From assembly GCF_000620505.1 (NCBI RefSeq), contig NZ_JIBC01000006.1, forward strand, positions 248,001-312,000: DNA of 64,000 nucleotides, given 5' to 3'. The stretch is from Sulfitobacter sp. 20_GPM-1509m. Its GTDB lineage: Bacteria > Pseudomonadota > Alphaproteobacteria > Rhodobacterales > Rhodobacteraceae. The position numbers and the translations under genes are program-made. The number at the start of each line of letters is the position of its first letter. Position 1 is the stretch's first letter. The notes under the pieces are model-generated. The model did not search any database, was not told the origin of the DNA, and saw nothing but the letters and a program-made list of their open reading frames with translations. Positions 26,093 to 35,554 of the stretch are shown piece after piece.

Positions 26093-27430
26093 ATGATGAA
26101 TGACCTCTATGACAGCCAACGCAGCATGCGCAACATGCGCAAGATGGCGATGCAACGGGGCGTTGTGGCCATTCTGGACGTAGGTTCGTCCAAGATTGCC
26201 TGCCTTGTCCTGCGCTTTGATGGCTCGGCCAAGATGGACGAGGGCGGCGAGATCGGATCGCTCGCGGGCCAGTCGGGTTTCCGCGTTATCGGTGCCGCGA
26301 CCACACGGTCGCGCGGTGTCCGCTTTGGCGAGATCTGCGCCATGGGCGAGACCGAGCGCGCCATCCGCACTGCCTTGCAGGCCGCGCAGAAAATGGCCGG
26401 AATCCGTGTCGACCACGTCATCGCCTGCTTTGCCGGTGCTGAACCGCGCAGCTATGGGTTGGACGCACAGCTTGAAATGGACGGCGATCTGGTCAGCGAG
26501 CAGGACGTGGCCCGCGTGCTGGCCCGGTGTGACGTGCCCGATTACGGCGAAGACCGCGAAGTGCTGCACGCACAGCCGGTGAACTTTGCGCTGGACCACC
26601 GGTCCGGGCTTTCCGATCCGCGCGGCCAGTTGGGCAACACGCTGTCGGTGGACATGCACATGCTGACGGTCGATGCCGCAGCGGTGCAACATCTGGCGCA
26701 TTGCATCAAACGCTGTGACCTGGAACTGGCGGGCGTGGCCTCGTCGGCTTATGTGTCGGGTATTTCCGCGCTGGTCGAGGACGAGCAGGAGCTGGGATCG
26801 GCCTGTATCGATCTGGGCGGCGGCACAACGGGTGTGTCGATCTTTATCAAGAAACACATGATCTATGCAGATGCGGTGCGCATGGGCGGCGATCACGTCA
26901 CGTCGGACATTTCGATGGGGCTGCAAGTGCCGATGGCCAACGCCGAACGGATCAAGACGTTTTACGGCGGGGTGCACGCCACAGGCATGGACGACCGCGA
27001 GATGATCGAGATCGGTGGCGACACTGGCGATTACGAACACGACCGCCGCACCGCGAGCCGCGCCGAGCTGATCGGGATCATGCGGCCACGGGTCGAGGAG
27101 ATCCTGGAAGAGGTGCGTGCGCGTCTGGATGCGGCGGGCTTTGACCATCTGCCAAGCCAGCAGATCGTTCTGACCGGTGGCGGCAGCCAGATTCCCGGTC
27201 TGGATGGTCTGGCGTCGAAAATCCTGGGCCAGCAGGTCCGTCTGGGCCGTCCGTTGCGTGTGCACGGGTTGCCGCAGGCCGCCACGGGGCCGGGGTTCGC
27301 CTCGGCGGTGGGGCTGGCCTTGTTTGCAGCGCATCCGCAGGACGAATGGTGGGATTTCGACATTCCCGCCGACCGCTATCCCGCGCGCTCGCTGCGCCGG
27401 GCCGTGCGCTGGTTCCGCGACAACTGGTAA
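26093..27430 (+). CDS. ftsA: Cell division protein FtsA
   Basis: Actin-like ATPase that tethers FtsZ to the membrane. The 445 residues carry the phosphate-1 loop LDVGSSKIACLV (28-39), the SHS2/1C domain, ACIDLGGGTTGVSIF, VLTGGGSQIPGLDGLA, and a C-terminal amphipathic membrane-binding helix (LRRAVRWFRDNW). Start ATG 26093 (MMNDLYDSQR), with a second ATG directly after it; the ribosome site is weak. It follows ftsQ directly. Confidence 0.95.
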   Translation: MMNDLYDSQRSMRNMRKMAMQRGVVAILDVGSSKIACLVLRFDGSAKMDEGGEIGSLAGQSGFRVIGAATTRSRGVRFGEICAMGETERAIRTALQAAQKMAGIRVDHVIACFAGAEPRSYGLDAQLEMDGDLVSEQDVARVLARCDVPDYGEDREVLHAQPVNFALDHRSGLSDPRGQLGNTLSVDMHMLTVDAAAVQHLAHCIKRCDLELAGVASSAYVSGISALVEDEQELGSACIDLGGGTTGVSIFIKKHMIYADAVRMGGDHVTSDISMGLQVPMANAERIKTFYGGVHATGMDDREMIEIGGDTGDYEHDRRTASRAELIGIMRPRVEEILEEVRARLDAAGFDHLPSQQIVLTGGGSQIPGLDGLASKILGQQVRLGRPLRVHGLPQAATGPGFASAVGLALFAAHPQDEWWDFDIPADRYPARSLRRAVRWFRDNW

Positions 27431-27850
27431 GCTCTTGCATCAGGGCAGGGGCCCCGCGCCGGTCATTTTTCGCCGACGGGCGCAGGAATCCACTGGCGCG
27501 GGCAAACGCCCTGATGTACTATTTCCCCAAGGTCCGAAGAGGCCCACGGCAGATTGAGCAGTCAGCCAAACAGACAGATCCACCTCGCACCCCTCGCTTT
27601 TGGGTGCTCTCTAAACGGGCTTGCGACATGCATGCCTGCCACCTCTAGGTGCAGGGTGCGCCATAGCTTTGCCCACATCATACGGTGTGATCGGCGAAAT
27701 CCCGCGTTTTTTGCAAAAAAACATCAACATTTTGGGGTTGTAGCCCAGTTTTGACGTGACGCGCCTGCTCGCAGTCTTTAGGATCATGTCAGATTTGGGA
27801 CGAAAAACACCGCGAATGCGGGCCGGAACACAAAAACAGGCGGATTAGTG
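27431..27850. other. ftsA-ftsZ spacer, 420 bp, regulatory
   Basis: No gene seen. The spacer includes a perfect A/T palindrome TTTTTTGCAAAAAA (27707-27720), a CACATCATACGGTGTGAT stretch with partial dyad symmetry (27673-27690), and TTGACG at 27751 that could be a -35 box, without a good -10 element 17 bp away. The length suggests that ftsZ has its own promoters and a leader RNA in addition to read-through from ftsQA. Confidence 0.5.
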
Positions 27851-29509
27851 ATGACATTGAACCTCTCAATGCCGGGACAGGACGAACTGAAACCACGGAT
27901 CACCGTGTTCGGGGTCGGTGGCGCCGGTGGCAACGCGGTCAACAACATGATCGAAAAACAACTGGATGGCGTCGACTTTGTTGTCGCCAACACCGACGCG
28001 CAGGCGCTTCAGCAATCTGCCGCCGCGAACCGGGTTCAGTTGGGCATCAAGGTAACCGAAGGTCTGGGCGCCGGGGCGCGGGCGACAGTCGGTGCGGCGG
28101 CTGCCGAAGAAAGCATTGAACAGATCGTTGATCACCTGGCGGGGGCACACATGTGCTTTATCACTGCCGGTATGGGCGGCGGCACCGGCACCGGTGCGGC
28201 CCCGATCATCGCACAAGCCGCCCGCGAGCTGGGCGTTCTGACCGTTGGCGTCGTGACCAAGCCCTTCCAGTTCGAAGGTGCCAAGCGGATGCGCCAGGCC
28301 GAAGATGGCGTCGAGGCGCTGCAAAAGGTCGTCGATACGCTGATCATCATCCCCAACCAGAACCTGTTCCGGCTGGCGAACGAAAAAACCACATTCACCG
28401 AAGCGTTCTCGATGGCAGACGACGTTCTGTATCAGGGCGTTAAAGGCGTGACCGACCTGATGGTCCGTCCGGGCCTGATCAACCTCGACTTTGCCGACGT
28501 GCGCGCCGTGATGGACGAGATGGGCAAGGCGATGATGGGCACAGGCGAGGCCGAGGGCGAAGATCGCGCCATCCAGGCCGCCGAGAAGGCCATCGCGAAC
28601 CCGCTGCTGGACGAAATCAGCCTGCGCGGTGCCAAAGGTGTACTGATCAACATCACCGGTGGCCACGACCTGACCCTGTTCGAACTGGACGAAGCCGCCA
28701 ACCGCATCCGCGAGGAAGTGGACCCCGAGGCGAACATCATCGTCGGTTCCACGCTGGACACGGACATGGGTGGCATGATGCGCGTCAGCGTAGTTGCCAC
28801 AGGCATCGACGCGGTCGAAGTGAACACCGAAATGCCGGTGCCGCGCCGCAAGATGTCGGCCCCGCTGAAGCCGCAGGTCACACAGGAAGAAGCGCCAGTT
28901 GCAGCCGCGCCTGCGCCCGCGCCGGTTGAAGAAGTCTATGAAGAAGAGCACGTTGCGGCCCACACTTCATATCAGGAGCCGACCCTGTTCGAAGACATGA
29001 ATGTCGAGCAGGTGGCCGCCGAAGATATGGCCGAGGACATCTTTGCCGAAGACGACAACGACGACGCATTGCCGCCGCCTGCGTACCAGCCGCAAGTTGC
29101 CGCGTTCGAGCCTCAGCACCACGACTCGCTGAACGCCGAGCCGGACACATTCGTGGCACCGCGCGCACCTGCGCCCGGCACGCCGTCACCCGAAGCGTTG
29201 GCCCGCCTGCGTGCCGCAGCTCAAAAGGCCGCGCCCGCATCGACACCGCGTCAGGCTCCGGCACCTGCACAGCCGGAACGCCCGCGCTTTGGCATCAACA
29301 CGCTGATCAACCGGATGACCGGTCACGGCGAAGGCCAACAGCCCGAGCGTGCGCAGCAACAGCCTGCACGTCAGCCGCAGCCCGCGCGCCAGCAACCGCC
29401 AGTGCAATCGGGTCGCGCCGCAGCGCCCGCGCCGCAGCCGGTTCAGGAACATGACCCCGATCAGGAGCGGATCGAAATCCCCGCTTTCCTGCGCCGTCAA
29501 GCGAATTGA
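27851..29509 (+). CDS. ftsZ: Cell division GTPase FtsZ
   Basis: Tubulin homologue that forms the Z ring. The 552 residues contain the GTP signature GGGTGTG (109-115), the T7-loop region [11 protein letters not shown], then from about residue 325 a long disordered linker rich in Pro, Ala, Gln and Glu, and a C-terminal core peptide ([14 protein letters not shown]) for FtsA and other partners. The long linker is usual in alphaproteobacteria. ATG 27851 is used; a GTG one codon earlier is possible. A strong terminator follows at 29527. Confidence 0.97.
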   Translation: MTLNLSMPGQDELKPRITVFGVGGAGGNAVNNMIEKQLDGVDFVVANTDAQALQQSAAANRVQLGIKVTEGLGAGARATVGAAAAEESIEQIVDHLAGAHMCFITAGMGGGTGTGAAPIIAQAARELGVLTVGVVTKPFQFEGAKRMRQAEDGVEALQKVVDTLIIIPNQNLFRLANEKTTFTEAFSMADDVLYQGVKGVTDLMVRPGLINLDFADVRAVMDEMGKAMMGTGEAEGEDRAIQAAEKAIANPLLDEISLRGAKGVLINITGGHDLTLFELDEAANRIREEVDPEANIIVGSTLDTDMGGMMRVSVVATGIDAVEVNTEMPVPRRKMSAPLKPQVTQEEAPVAAAPAPAPVEEVYEEEHVAAHTSYQEPTLFEDMNVEQVAAEDMAEDIFAEDDNDDALPPPAYQPQVAAFEPQHHDSLNAEPDTFVAPRAPAPGTPSPEALARLRAAAQKAAPASTPRQAPAPAQPERPRFGINTLINRMTGHGEGQQPERAQQQPARQPQPARQQPPVQSGRAAAPAPQPVQEHDPDQERIEIPAFLRRQAN

Positions 29510-29526
29510 CGCTAGGTCAATTGTAA

Positions 29527-29564
29527 CGAAAAGGGCCGCCTTCGGGTGGCCCTTTTTCGTTTTA
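29527..29564 (+). terminator. Rho-independent terminator of the dcw cluster
   Basis: AAAAGGGCCGCC-TTCG-GGTGGCCCTTTTT: an 8-bp or longer stem with a UUCG tetraloop followed by a T-run, 18 bp after the ftsZ stop. Confidence 0.93.
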
Positions 29565-29642
29565 ATTCAGGTATTTACATGGTCGCAGGCGCCTTATCGC
29601 CGTTTCTGATTCCGGATGTTTCATTACGTTACAAAGTTTGAG

Positions 29643-29671
29643 TTGAGAGACAGCCCCCTGACATCTAATTA
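29643..29671 (+). promoter_or_regulatory. Candidate sigma-70 promoter of lpxC
   Basis: TTGAGA (29643-29648), a 17-bp spacer, and TAATTA (29666-29671), 34 bp before the lpxC start and beyond the ftsZ terminator, where a new promoter is needed. Confidence 0.45.
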
Positions 29672-29704
29672 AGATACACCGCTAACAGCCAAGGACACGT
29701 AAAC

Positions 29705-30625
29705 GTGCAAACAACTGTCAAATCCCCAATCAGCTTCACTGGCACCGGTCTGCATTCCGGCAAGCCTGCGACGCTGACCATTCGGCCCGCGATGGCCGAA
29801 CACGGGATCTGGTTCGCACGCCGTGACGTTCTGGGCGATGCGCTGATCCCCGCCCGTTGGGATGCGGTCAACCGTTCGCCCCTGTGCACCAAGCTGGAAA
29901 ACGCCGCCGGTACCACCGTGTCGACGGTCGAGCATGTGATGGCCGCTCTGGCAGGCTGTGGCGTGCACAATGCGCTGGTGGAAATCGACGGACCCGAAGT
30001 GCCGATCCTTGACGGCTCTGCCGCACCTTTCGTGCGCGGCATCATGCAGCGTGGCCTGCGGGCGCTGAACGTGCCGGTGCGTGCATTCGAGGTGCTGAAA
30101 GAAGTCACCGTGACCGACGGCGAGGCCAGTGCAACGCTGCGCCCCTCGGACACGCTGCGCATTGATTTCGAGATTGATTTTGCCGATGCGGCCATTGGCC
30201 ACCAGCAAAAATCGCTGGTGATGAACAACGGCAGCTTTGCCCGCGAACTGTGCGACAGCCGCACCTTCTGCCGTCAGGCGGACGTGATTGCGATGCAGGC
30301 CAACGGCCTGGCATTGGGCGGCAACCCCGGCAAAAACGCCGTGGTGTTCGACGGCGACCGCGTCCTCAGCCCCGGCGGCCTGCGCCACAGTGACGAACCT
30401 GTGCGCCACAAAATGCTGGACGCACTGGGCGATCTGGCGCTGGCCGGTGCGCCGTTGATCGGCCACTATATCGGTGTGCGTGCGGGCCATTCGCTGACCA
30501 ACACCTTGTTGCGCAAGGTTTTTGCAACGCCGGATGCGGTGCGCATGATCGTGTGCGATGCCGAACAATCTCGCCGCCTGCCGGGCTATGGTCTGGTTTG
30601 GGACGAAATTCCGCAAGTTGCCTGA
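29705..30625 (+). CDS. lpxC: UDP-3-O-acyl-GlcNAc deacetylase LpxC
   Basis: Zinc amidase, the committed step of lipid A synthesis. The 306 residues show zinc ligands His77 (STVEHVMAAL), His235 and Asp239 (HKMLD), and the catalytic His262 (RAGHSLTN). GTG start at 29705 preceded by AAGGA. It follows ftsZ as in many proteobacteria, but here with its own promoter region after a terminator. Nothing unusual. Confidence 0.96.
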   Translation: MQTTVKSPISFTGTGLHSGKPATLTIRPAMAEHGIWFARRDVLGDALIPARWDAVNRSPLCTKLENAAGTTVSTVEHVMAALAGCGVHNALVEIDGPEVPILDGSAAPFVRGIMQRGLRALNVPVRAFEVLKEVTVTDGEASATLRPSDTLRIDFEIDFADAAIGHQQKSLVMNNGSFARELCDSRTFCRQADVIAMQANGLALGGNPGKNAVVFDGDRVLSPGGLRHSDEPVRHKMLDALGDLALAGAPLIGHYIGVRAGHSLTNTLLRKVFATPDAVRMIVCDAEQSRRLPGYGLVWDEIPQVA

Positions 30626-30771
30626 GCTTGCCTCGGCGCGTTTGACGTGACATCAATCATTCAGTTTGAACATCAGTGCATTGGGGCGTTTTGCCTTCCA
30701 ATTTTCTGTGTTAGAGACGATGTAATTCAGTCTGCGAAGCAGGCGATGGACAGCGATGAGGATGGCAAGGC

Positions 30772-31641
30772 ATGACCAGCGGCGGGACCCGAACCGGGGT
30801 AGTGTGTGCCCTTGTGTTGGCGACGGCGTTGAGCGCCTGTGGCAATGGCAAGGATCGTCCGACAACGGGCGGCATCTTTAACCAGCAGGAAGTTCCGCTC
30901 GAAACCTACACGGCACAGCAGATTTACGAACGCGGCGAATTTGAGCTTGAGCGGAAGAAACCCGATCAGGCGGCGTTCTACTTTGCCGAGATTGAACGGC
31001 TTTATCCCTATTCCGAATGGGCAAAACGCGCGTTGATCATGCAGGCGTTTTCCTATCACCGTGACAAGGACTACGAAAACTCGCGCTCGGCTTCACAGCG
31101 GTTCATCGACTTTTATCCCGATGACGACGATGCCGCCTATGCGCAGTATCTGTTGGCGCTCAGCTATTACGACCAGATCGACGAGGTTGGCCGCGACCAG
31201 GGCCTGACATTCCAGGCGCTGCAATCGCTGCGCAAGGTAATCGAGGTTTATCCCGACAGCGAATACGCCAAATCCGCGATTCTCAAATTCGACCTGGCCT
31301 TTGACCATCTGGCCGGCAAGGAAATGGAAATCGGGCGCTATTACCTGAAGCGGGGCAACTATACCGCAGCCATCAACCGGTTCCGCGTGGTGGTCGAGGA
31401 TTTCCAGACCACGTCGCATACGGCAGAGGCGCTGCACCGTCTGGTCGAATCCTATCTGTCGCTGGGTCTGACCCAGGAGGCACAGACGGCTGGCGCCATT
31501 CTGGGCTACAACTACCGGTCCACCGACTGGTACGAAGACAGCTACAAGCTGTTGACGGGCCGCGGGCTTGAACTGGAAGCGGTGGGCGACAATTGGCTGA
31601 GCCAGATCTATCGTCAGATGATCAAAGGGCGGTGGCTGTAA
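30772..31641 (+). CDS. bamD: Outer-membrane assembly lipoprotein BamD
   Basis: TPR lipoprotein of the BAM complex that inserts beta-barrel proteins. The 289 residues have a lipoprotein signal with lipobox LSAC (Cys23), then five TPR-like repeats (e.g. IYERGEFELERKKPDQAAFYF, LKRGNYTAAINRF). ATG 30772. recN follows 36 bp after its stop, so the two are probably co-transcribed. Normal length. Confidence 0.94.
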   Translation: MTSGGTRTGVVCALVLATALSACGNGKDRPTTGGIFNQQEVPLETYTAQQIYERGEFELERKKPDQAAFYFAEIERLYPYSEWAKRALIMQAFSYHRDKDYENSRSASQRFIDFYPDDDDAAYAQYLLALSYYDQIDEVGRDQGLTFQALQSLRKVIEVYPDSEYAKSAILKFDLAFDHLAGKEMEIGRYYLKRGNYTAAINRFRVVVEDFQTTSHTAEALHRLVESYLSLGLTQEAQTAGAILGYNYRSTDWYEDSYKLLTGRGLELEAVGDNWLSQIYRQMIKGRWL

Positions 31642-31677
31642 TCCGAAAGGGCTGCAACCACCCGACAGGCAACTGAC

Positions 31678-33327
31678 ATGCTGCGCGGGCTTGATATCTC
31701 GGACATGCTGATCATCGACCGGCTGGAACTTGCGTTCCAGCCGGGTCTGAACGTGCTGACCGGTGAAACCGGCGCGGGCAAGTCGATCCTGCTGGATTCG
31801 CTGGGTTTTGTTCTGGGCTGGCGCGGGCGCGCCGATCTGGTTCGTCAGGGCGCAGCACAGGGCGAGGTGACCGCGTGGTTCGATCTGCCAGACGGCCATC
31901 CGGCGCACGCGGTGCTGCAAGAGGCCGGGTTGCCCGACGGTGATGAGCTGATCCTGCGCCGCATCAACACCGCGGACGGGCGCAAGACGGCATGGGTCAA
32001 CGACCGCCGCTGTTCGGGTGAGGTGCTGCGCGCGCTGTCGGACACGCTGGTGGAATTGCACGGGCAGCATGATGATCGCGGATTGCTGAACCCGCGCGGG
32101 CATCGCGACATTCTGGACGAATTCGGCAAGCTGGAGCCGCGCAAGGCTGCGGTGCGCACCGCGTGGAGCGCGGTCGGCAAGGCGCGCAAGGCGCTGGCCA
32201 CTGCCGAGACGGCGATGGAGGCGATCCGTGCCGAAGAGGATTTCCTGCGTCACGCCGTGGGCGAGCTGGACCAGCTGGCCCCCGAGCCGGGCGAAGAGGC
32301 ACAGCTTGATACCCGCCGCCGGCTGATGCAGGCCGCCGAGCGTATCCGGTCGGATGTGGTCAAGGCCTATGAAATTCTGGGCTATGACGGGGCCGAAGGT
32401 GCCATGAGCAACGCCTTGCGCTGGCTTGAGGGCGCTGTGGACAAGGCCGAGGGCACGCTGGACGGGGCCATTGCCGCCCTGGGCCGTGCCATGGTCGAAC
32501 TGGACGAGGCGCAGAGCGGGGTGGTGGCCGCCATCGACGGGCTGTCGTTCAACCCGATCGAGCTGGAAGAGGCCGAGGAACGCCTGTTCGCCATCCGCGC
32601 GCTGGCCCGCAAACATGATGTCGCCCCCGACGAATTGGCAGGCTACGCCGACACATTGCGCGAAAAGCTTGCGGCGCTGGATGCGGGCGACGCCGATCTG
32701 GCTGACCTGCGCAAGGCGTTGAACGAGGCCGAGGCTGCCTATGACGCGGCGGCCAGCGATCTGACCCAGGCGCGGACCAAGGTTTCAGCCAAGCTGGACA
32801 AGGCCGTCAGTGGCGAGCTGGCACCGCTCAAGATGGATCGCGCGGTGTTCGAGACTCGCATCACCGAAGAAGCCGCAGGCCCCGAGGGGCGCGACGCCGT
32901 GGCCTTTACCGTGGCGACCAACCCCGGCGCGCCTGCGGGGCCGCTGAACAAGATCGCCTCGGGCGGGGAGCTGAGCCGGTTCTTGCTGGCGCTCAAGGTG
33001 TGTCTGGCGGGCGGGCAGGCGGGTCTGACGATGATTTTTGACGAGATCGACCGTGGCGTCGGCGGAGCCACGGCGGACGCCGTGGGGCGCCGTCTGAAGG
33101 CGCTGGCCGAGGGCGGTCAGGTTCTGGTCGTCACCCACTCGCCGCAGGTGGCGGCCTTGGGTGCGCATCACTGGCAGGTGTCGAAATCCGTGGCCAAGGG
33201 CATGACCACATCGCAGGTGATCCCGCTGGACGCGCCGGCACGTGTGGACGAAGTCGCGCGGATGCTGTCAGGCGATCAGGTCACCGATGCGGCGCGGGCT
33301 GCGGCCAGCGCATTGCTGGACGGCTGA
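31678..33327 (+). CDS. recN: DNA repair ATPase RecN
   Basis: SMC-like ATPase for double-strand-break repair. The 549 residues have Walker A GETGAGKS (29-36) at the N-terminus, a long coiled-coil middle, and the C-terminal half-ATPase with SGGELSRFLLALK, IFDEIDRGVGG (Walker B) and VLVVTHSPQVAA. No LexA box is visible in the 36-bp gap upstream, so any SOS control would act through a distant promoter. Confidence 0.96.
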   Translation: MLRGLDISDMLIIDRLELAFQPGLNVLTGETGAGKSILLDSLGFVLGWRGRADLVRQGAAQGEVTAWFDLPDGHPAHAVLQEAGLPDGDELILRRINTADGRKTAWVNDRRCSGEVLRALSDTLVELHGQHDDRGLLNPRGHRDILDEFGKLEPRKAAVRTAWSAVGKARKALATAETAMEAIRAEEDFLRHAVGELDQLAPEPGEEAQLDTRRRLMQAAERIRSDVVKAYEILGYDGAEGAMSNALRWLEGAVDKAEGTLDGAIAALGRAMVELDEAQSGVVAAIDGLSFNPIELEEAEERLFAIRALARKHDVAPDELAGYADTLREKLAALDAGDADLADLRKALNEAEAAYDAAASDLTQARTKVSAKLDKAVSGELAPLKMDRAVFETRITEEAAGPEGRDAVAFTVATNPGAPAGPLNKIASGGELSRFLLALKVCLAGGQAGLTMIFDEIDRGVGGATADAVGRRLKALAEGGQVLVVTHSPQVAALGAHHWQVSKSVAKGMTTSQVIPLDAPARVDEVARMLSGDQVTDAARAAASALLDG

Positions 33328-33335
33328 GCCTGTTT

Positions 33336-33367
33336 GGGTGTGCTGTGCACGCCCCCAGGATTTTTTT
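33336..33367 (+). terminator. Probable terminator after recN
   Basis: GGGTGTGC (33336-33343) pairs with GCACGCCC (33347-33354), 8 bp with one G-U pair and a 3-nt loop; after CCAGGA there are seven T. The 6-nt gap between stem and T-run is longer than usual. The tail matches the motif described at 43803. Confidence 0.55.
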
Positions 33368-33445
33368 GAGCCAGACAAGAAGTTGACGGGGCTTTTGGTT
33401 TCGCGCCGCTTGACCTAGAGAGAGGGGAGCGGAAAATGGCAGGCC

Positions 33446-35134
33446 ATGAGCACCTCAAAGCAGTCGATCCTTGCAACCTCTTACGGACAGGCGCTGACCG
33501 CCTGCCGTGACGGCTTTCGTGTGATCCGCCAGCGCGGGCCTTCACAGATTCAGTTCTGGTTCATTTCACTGGTGATCGGAATTGGTGCGGGCTTTGCCGC
33601 GTTGTTTTTCCGCAAGGGCATCAACAGCTTGCAGGCGTTTCTTTATGGCACCGAAGACGTGCAGCACCTGCACAGTTTTGCCCAGAGCCTGCCGTGGTAC
33701 TGGATCCTGACGATCCCGATCCTGGGCGGACTGCTGGTGGGTGTCATCCTGCACCTGTTCACCCGCGACGGGCGCGCGCGCAGCGTGGCCGAAGTGATCG
33801 AGGGCGCGGCCATGCGCGACGGCCGCGTCGAGACGCGGGCGGGGCTGGCCTCGGCGCTGGCATCGTTCATCACGCTGTCCTCCGGCGGCTCGACAGGGCG
33901 CGAGGGGCCGGTGGTGCACCTGGCCGCCGTGATCTCGACCAAAGTGTGCCGGCTGATCAAGGCCGATGGGGTCACTGGGCGCGACCTGCTGGGCTGTGCC
34001 GTGGCGGCGGCTGTTTCGGCCAGTTTCAACGCGCCGATTGCGGGGGCGCTGTTCGCGCTCGAGGTGGTTTTGCGCCACTTTGCCGTGCACGCCTTTGCGC
34101 CCATCGTGATTGCATCCGTGGCGGGGACGGTGATCAACCGGCTGGAGTTCGGCGGCGTGACCGAGTTCCGGCTGGCACAGCCCGAGATGTTGCAATTCTA
34201 TGTGGAGCTGCCTGCCTATCTGATGCTGGGGCTGGTTTGCGGGCTGGTGGCGGTGGTGCTGATGCGGGCCGTGTTCTGGGCCGACGATCTGGGCACGGTG
34301 GTGCAGACACGGACCCATTTGCCGCGTTGGTTGCGGCCAGCGGTGGCGGGGGCCTTGCTGGGCGGTATCGCGATCTTTTTCCCCCATATCATCGGCGTCG
34401 GTTACGAGACGACATCGCTGGCGTTGACCGGCACGCTGGGGCTGCAACAGGTGGTGATCTTTGCGGTGATCAAGGTGATCGCCGTGGCGATCACCATGGC
34501 GGGGCGCATGGGCGGCGGGGTGTTTTCGCCGTCGCTGATGGTGGGGGCGCTGACGGGGCTGGCCTTTGGGCTGATTGCCACCGGCGTGTTCCCCGATGTG
34601 TCCGGGTCGGTCACGCTCTATGCACTGGCGGGCATGGGGGCGGTGGCCGCCGCCGTGCTGGGTGCGCCGATTTCAACCACGCTGATCGTGTTCGAACTGA
34701 CAGGCGACTGGCAGACGGGGCTGGCGGTGATGGTGTCGGTGTCGCTGAGCACGGCATTGGCCAGCCGTCTGGTGCATCGCAGTTTCTTCCTGACACAGCT
34801 GGAACGGCGCGGCGTGCATCTGGCTGCGGGGCCGCAGGCCTATCTGCTGGCCATGTTCCGGGTAACAACGGTGATGCGCAAGCCTGACGATCCGCGGGCT
34901 GCGGACGACGAGGCCTGTTGGGACATGATCCGTGCGGGCACCTATCTGGACGCGTCGGCCACGCTCGAGGCCGCGATGCCGGTGTTCGAGAGCGCGTCGG
35001 CGACGTTCATTCCGGTGGTGACATTGCGGGGAGAGGACATGCCGCCCGAGCTGTTGGGCGCGCTGTTCCATGTGGATGCCTTGCGCGCCTACAACCGCGC
35101 GCTGGCGGCGACGGCGGCAGAAGAACACTCCTGA
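33446..35134 (+). CDS. ClC-family chloride channel/transporter
   Basis: Membrane protein of the CLC family, moving chloride either passively or in exchange for protons. The 562 residues have about ten to eleven hydrophobic helices. The gating glutamate lies in STGREGP (Glu153), and GGGVFSPSL matches the family's GxFxP loop. The first selectivity loop is altered: ARSVAEVIEG stands where E. coli has GSGIPEIEG, keeping only the serine. The C-terminal 100 residues resemble a single degenerate CBS region. ATG 33446, 118 bp after recN. Whether it is a channel or antiporter cannot be decided. Confidence 0.9.
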   Translation: MSTSKQSILATSYGQALTACRDGFRVIRQRGPSQIQFWFISLVIGIGAGFAALFFRKGINSLQAFLYGTEDVQHLHSFAQSLPWYWILTIPILGGLLVGVILHLFTRDGRARSVAEVIEGAAMRDGRVETRAGLASALASFITLSSGGSTGREGPVVHLAAVISTKVCRLIKADGVTGRDLLGCAVAAAVSASFNAPIAGALFALEVVLRHFAVHAFAPIVIASVAGTVINRLEFGGVTEFRLAQPEMLQFYVELPAYLMLGLVCGLVAVVLMRAVFWADDLGTVVQTRTHLPRWLRPAVAGALLGGIAIFFPHIIGVGYETTSLALTGTLGLQQVVIFAVIKVIAVAITMAGRMGGGVFSPSLMVGALTGLAFGLIATGVFPDVSGSVTLYALAGMGAVAAAVLGAPISTTLIVFELTGDWQTGLAVMVSVSLSTALASRLVHRSFFLTQLERRGVHLAAGPQAYLLAMFRVTTVMRKPDDPRAADDEACWDMIRAGTYLDASATLEAAMPVFESASATFIPVVTLRGEDMPPELLGALFHVDALRAYNRALAATAAEEHS

Positions 35135-35146
35135 CGCCGTGCGCGG

Positions 35147-35491
35147 TCAGATCTTTTCGACAGTGACGCCTGTGCCCACGTAAAAGGCCAGATGCCCCTT
35201 GATCTCGGCCACGTCGGCCTTGGGGTCCTCATAGCTCCATGCGACGTTTTCCAGCGTGGTGGATTTGGTCACCACCGAATAATAGCTGGCGTCGCCCTTG
35301 TGGGGGCAAAAGGTGGTCTTGTCGGTCTGGTCGAGAAATGCCGTGGCGATGTCGCCGCGCGGAAAATAGATCACGAAGGGATAGTCGCCCTCGGTCAGTT
35401 CCAGCGCGTTTTCACTTTCACCGATGACGGCACCACCGGCGCGCACGCTCCATTTGCCGGGGGCAGGGCGGATTGTGATATGATTGGCCAT
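35147..35491 (-). CDS. DUF427 domain protein
   Basis: 114-residue soluble protein of the DUF427 family, a small beta-rich fold without assigned function. It shows the family pattern PGKWSVRAGGAVIGES, YFPRGDIA, TFCPHKGDASYY and VAWSYEDP. ATG at 35491 with a strong GGAGG upstream. It is convergent with the ClC gene (12-bp gap). Confidence 0.88.
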   Translation of the reverse strand: MANHITIRPAPGKWSVRAGGAVIGESENALELTEGDYPFVIYFPRGDIATAFLDQTDKTTFCPHKGDASYYSVVTKSTTLENVAWSYEDPKADVAEIKGHLAFYVGTGVTVEKI

Positions 35492-35554
35492 GAGTTGTCC
35501 TCCTCGGAACGCTAAAGGCAGTCTGTAGCAGCTTTGTAACAGTCCCGCTATGGG

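Noticed and set aside
31642-31677. LexA box for recN
   Set aside because: The 36-bp bamD-recN gap holds no GAAC-N7-GAAC or GTTC-N7-GTTC repeat.
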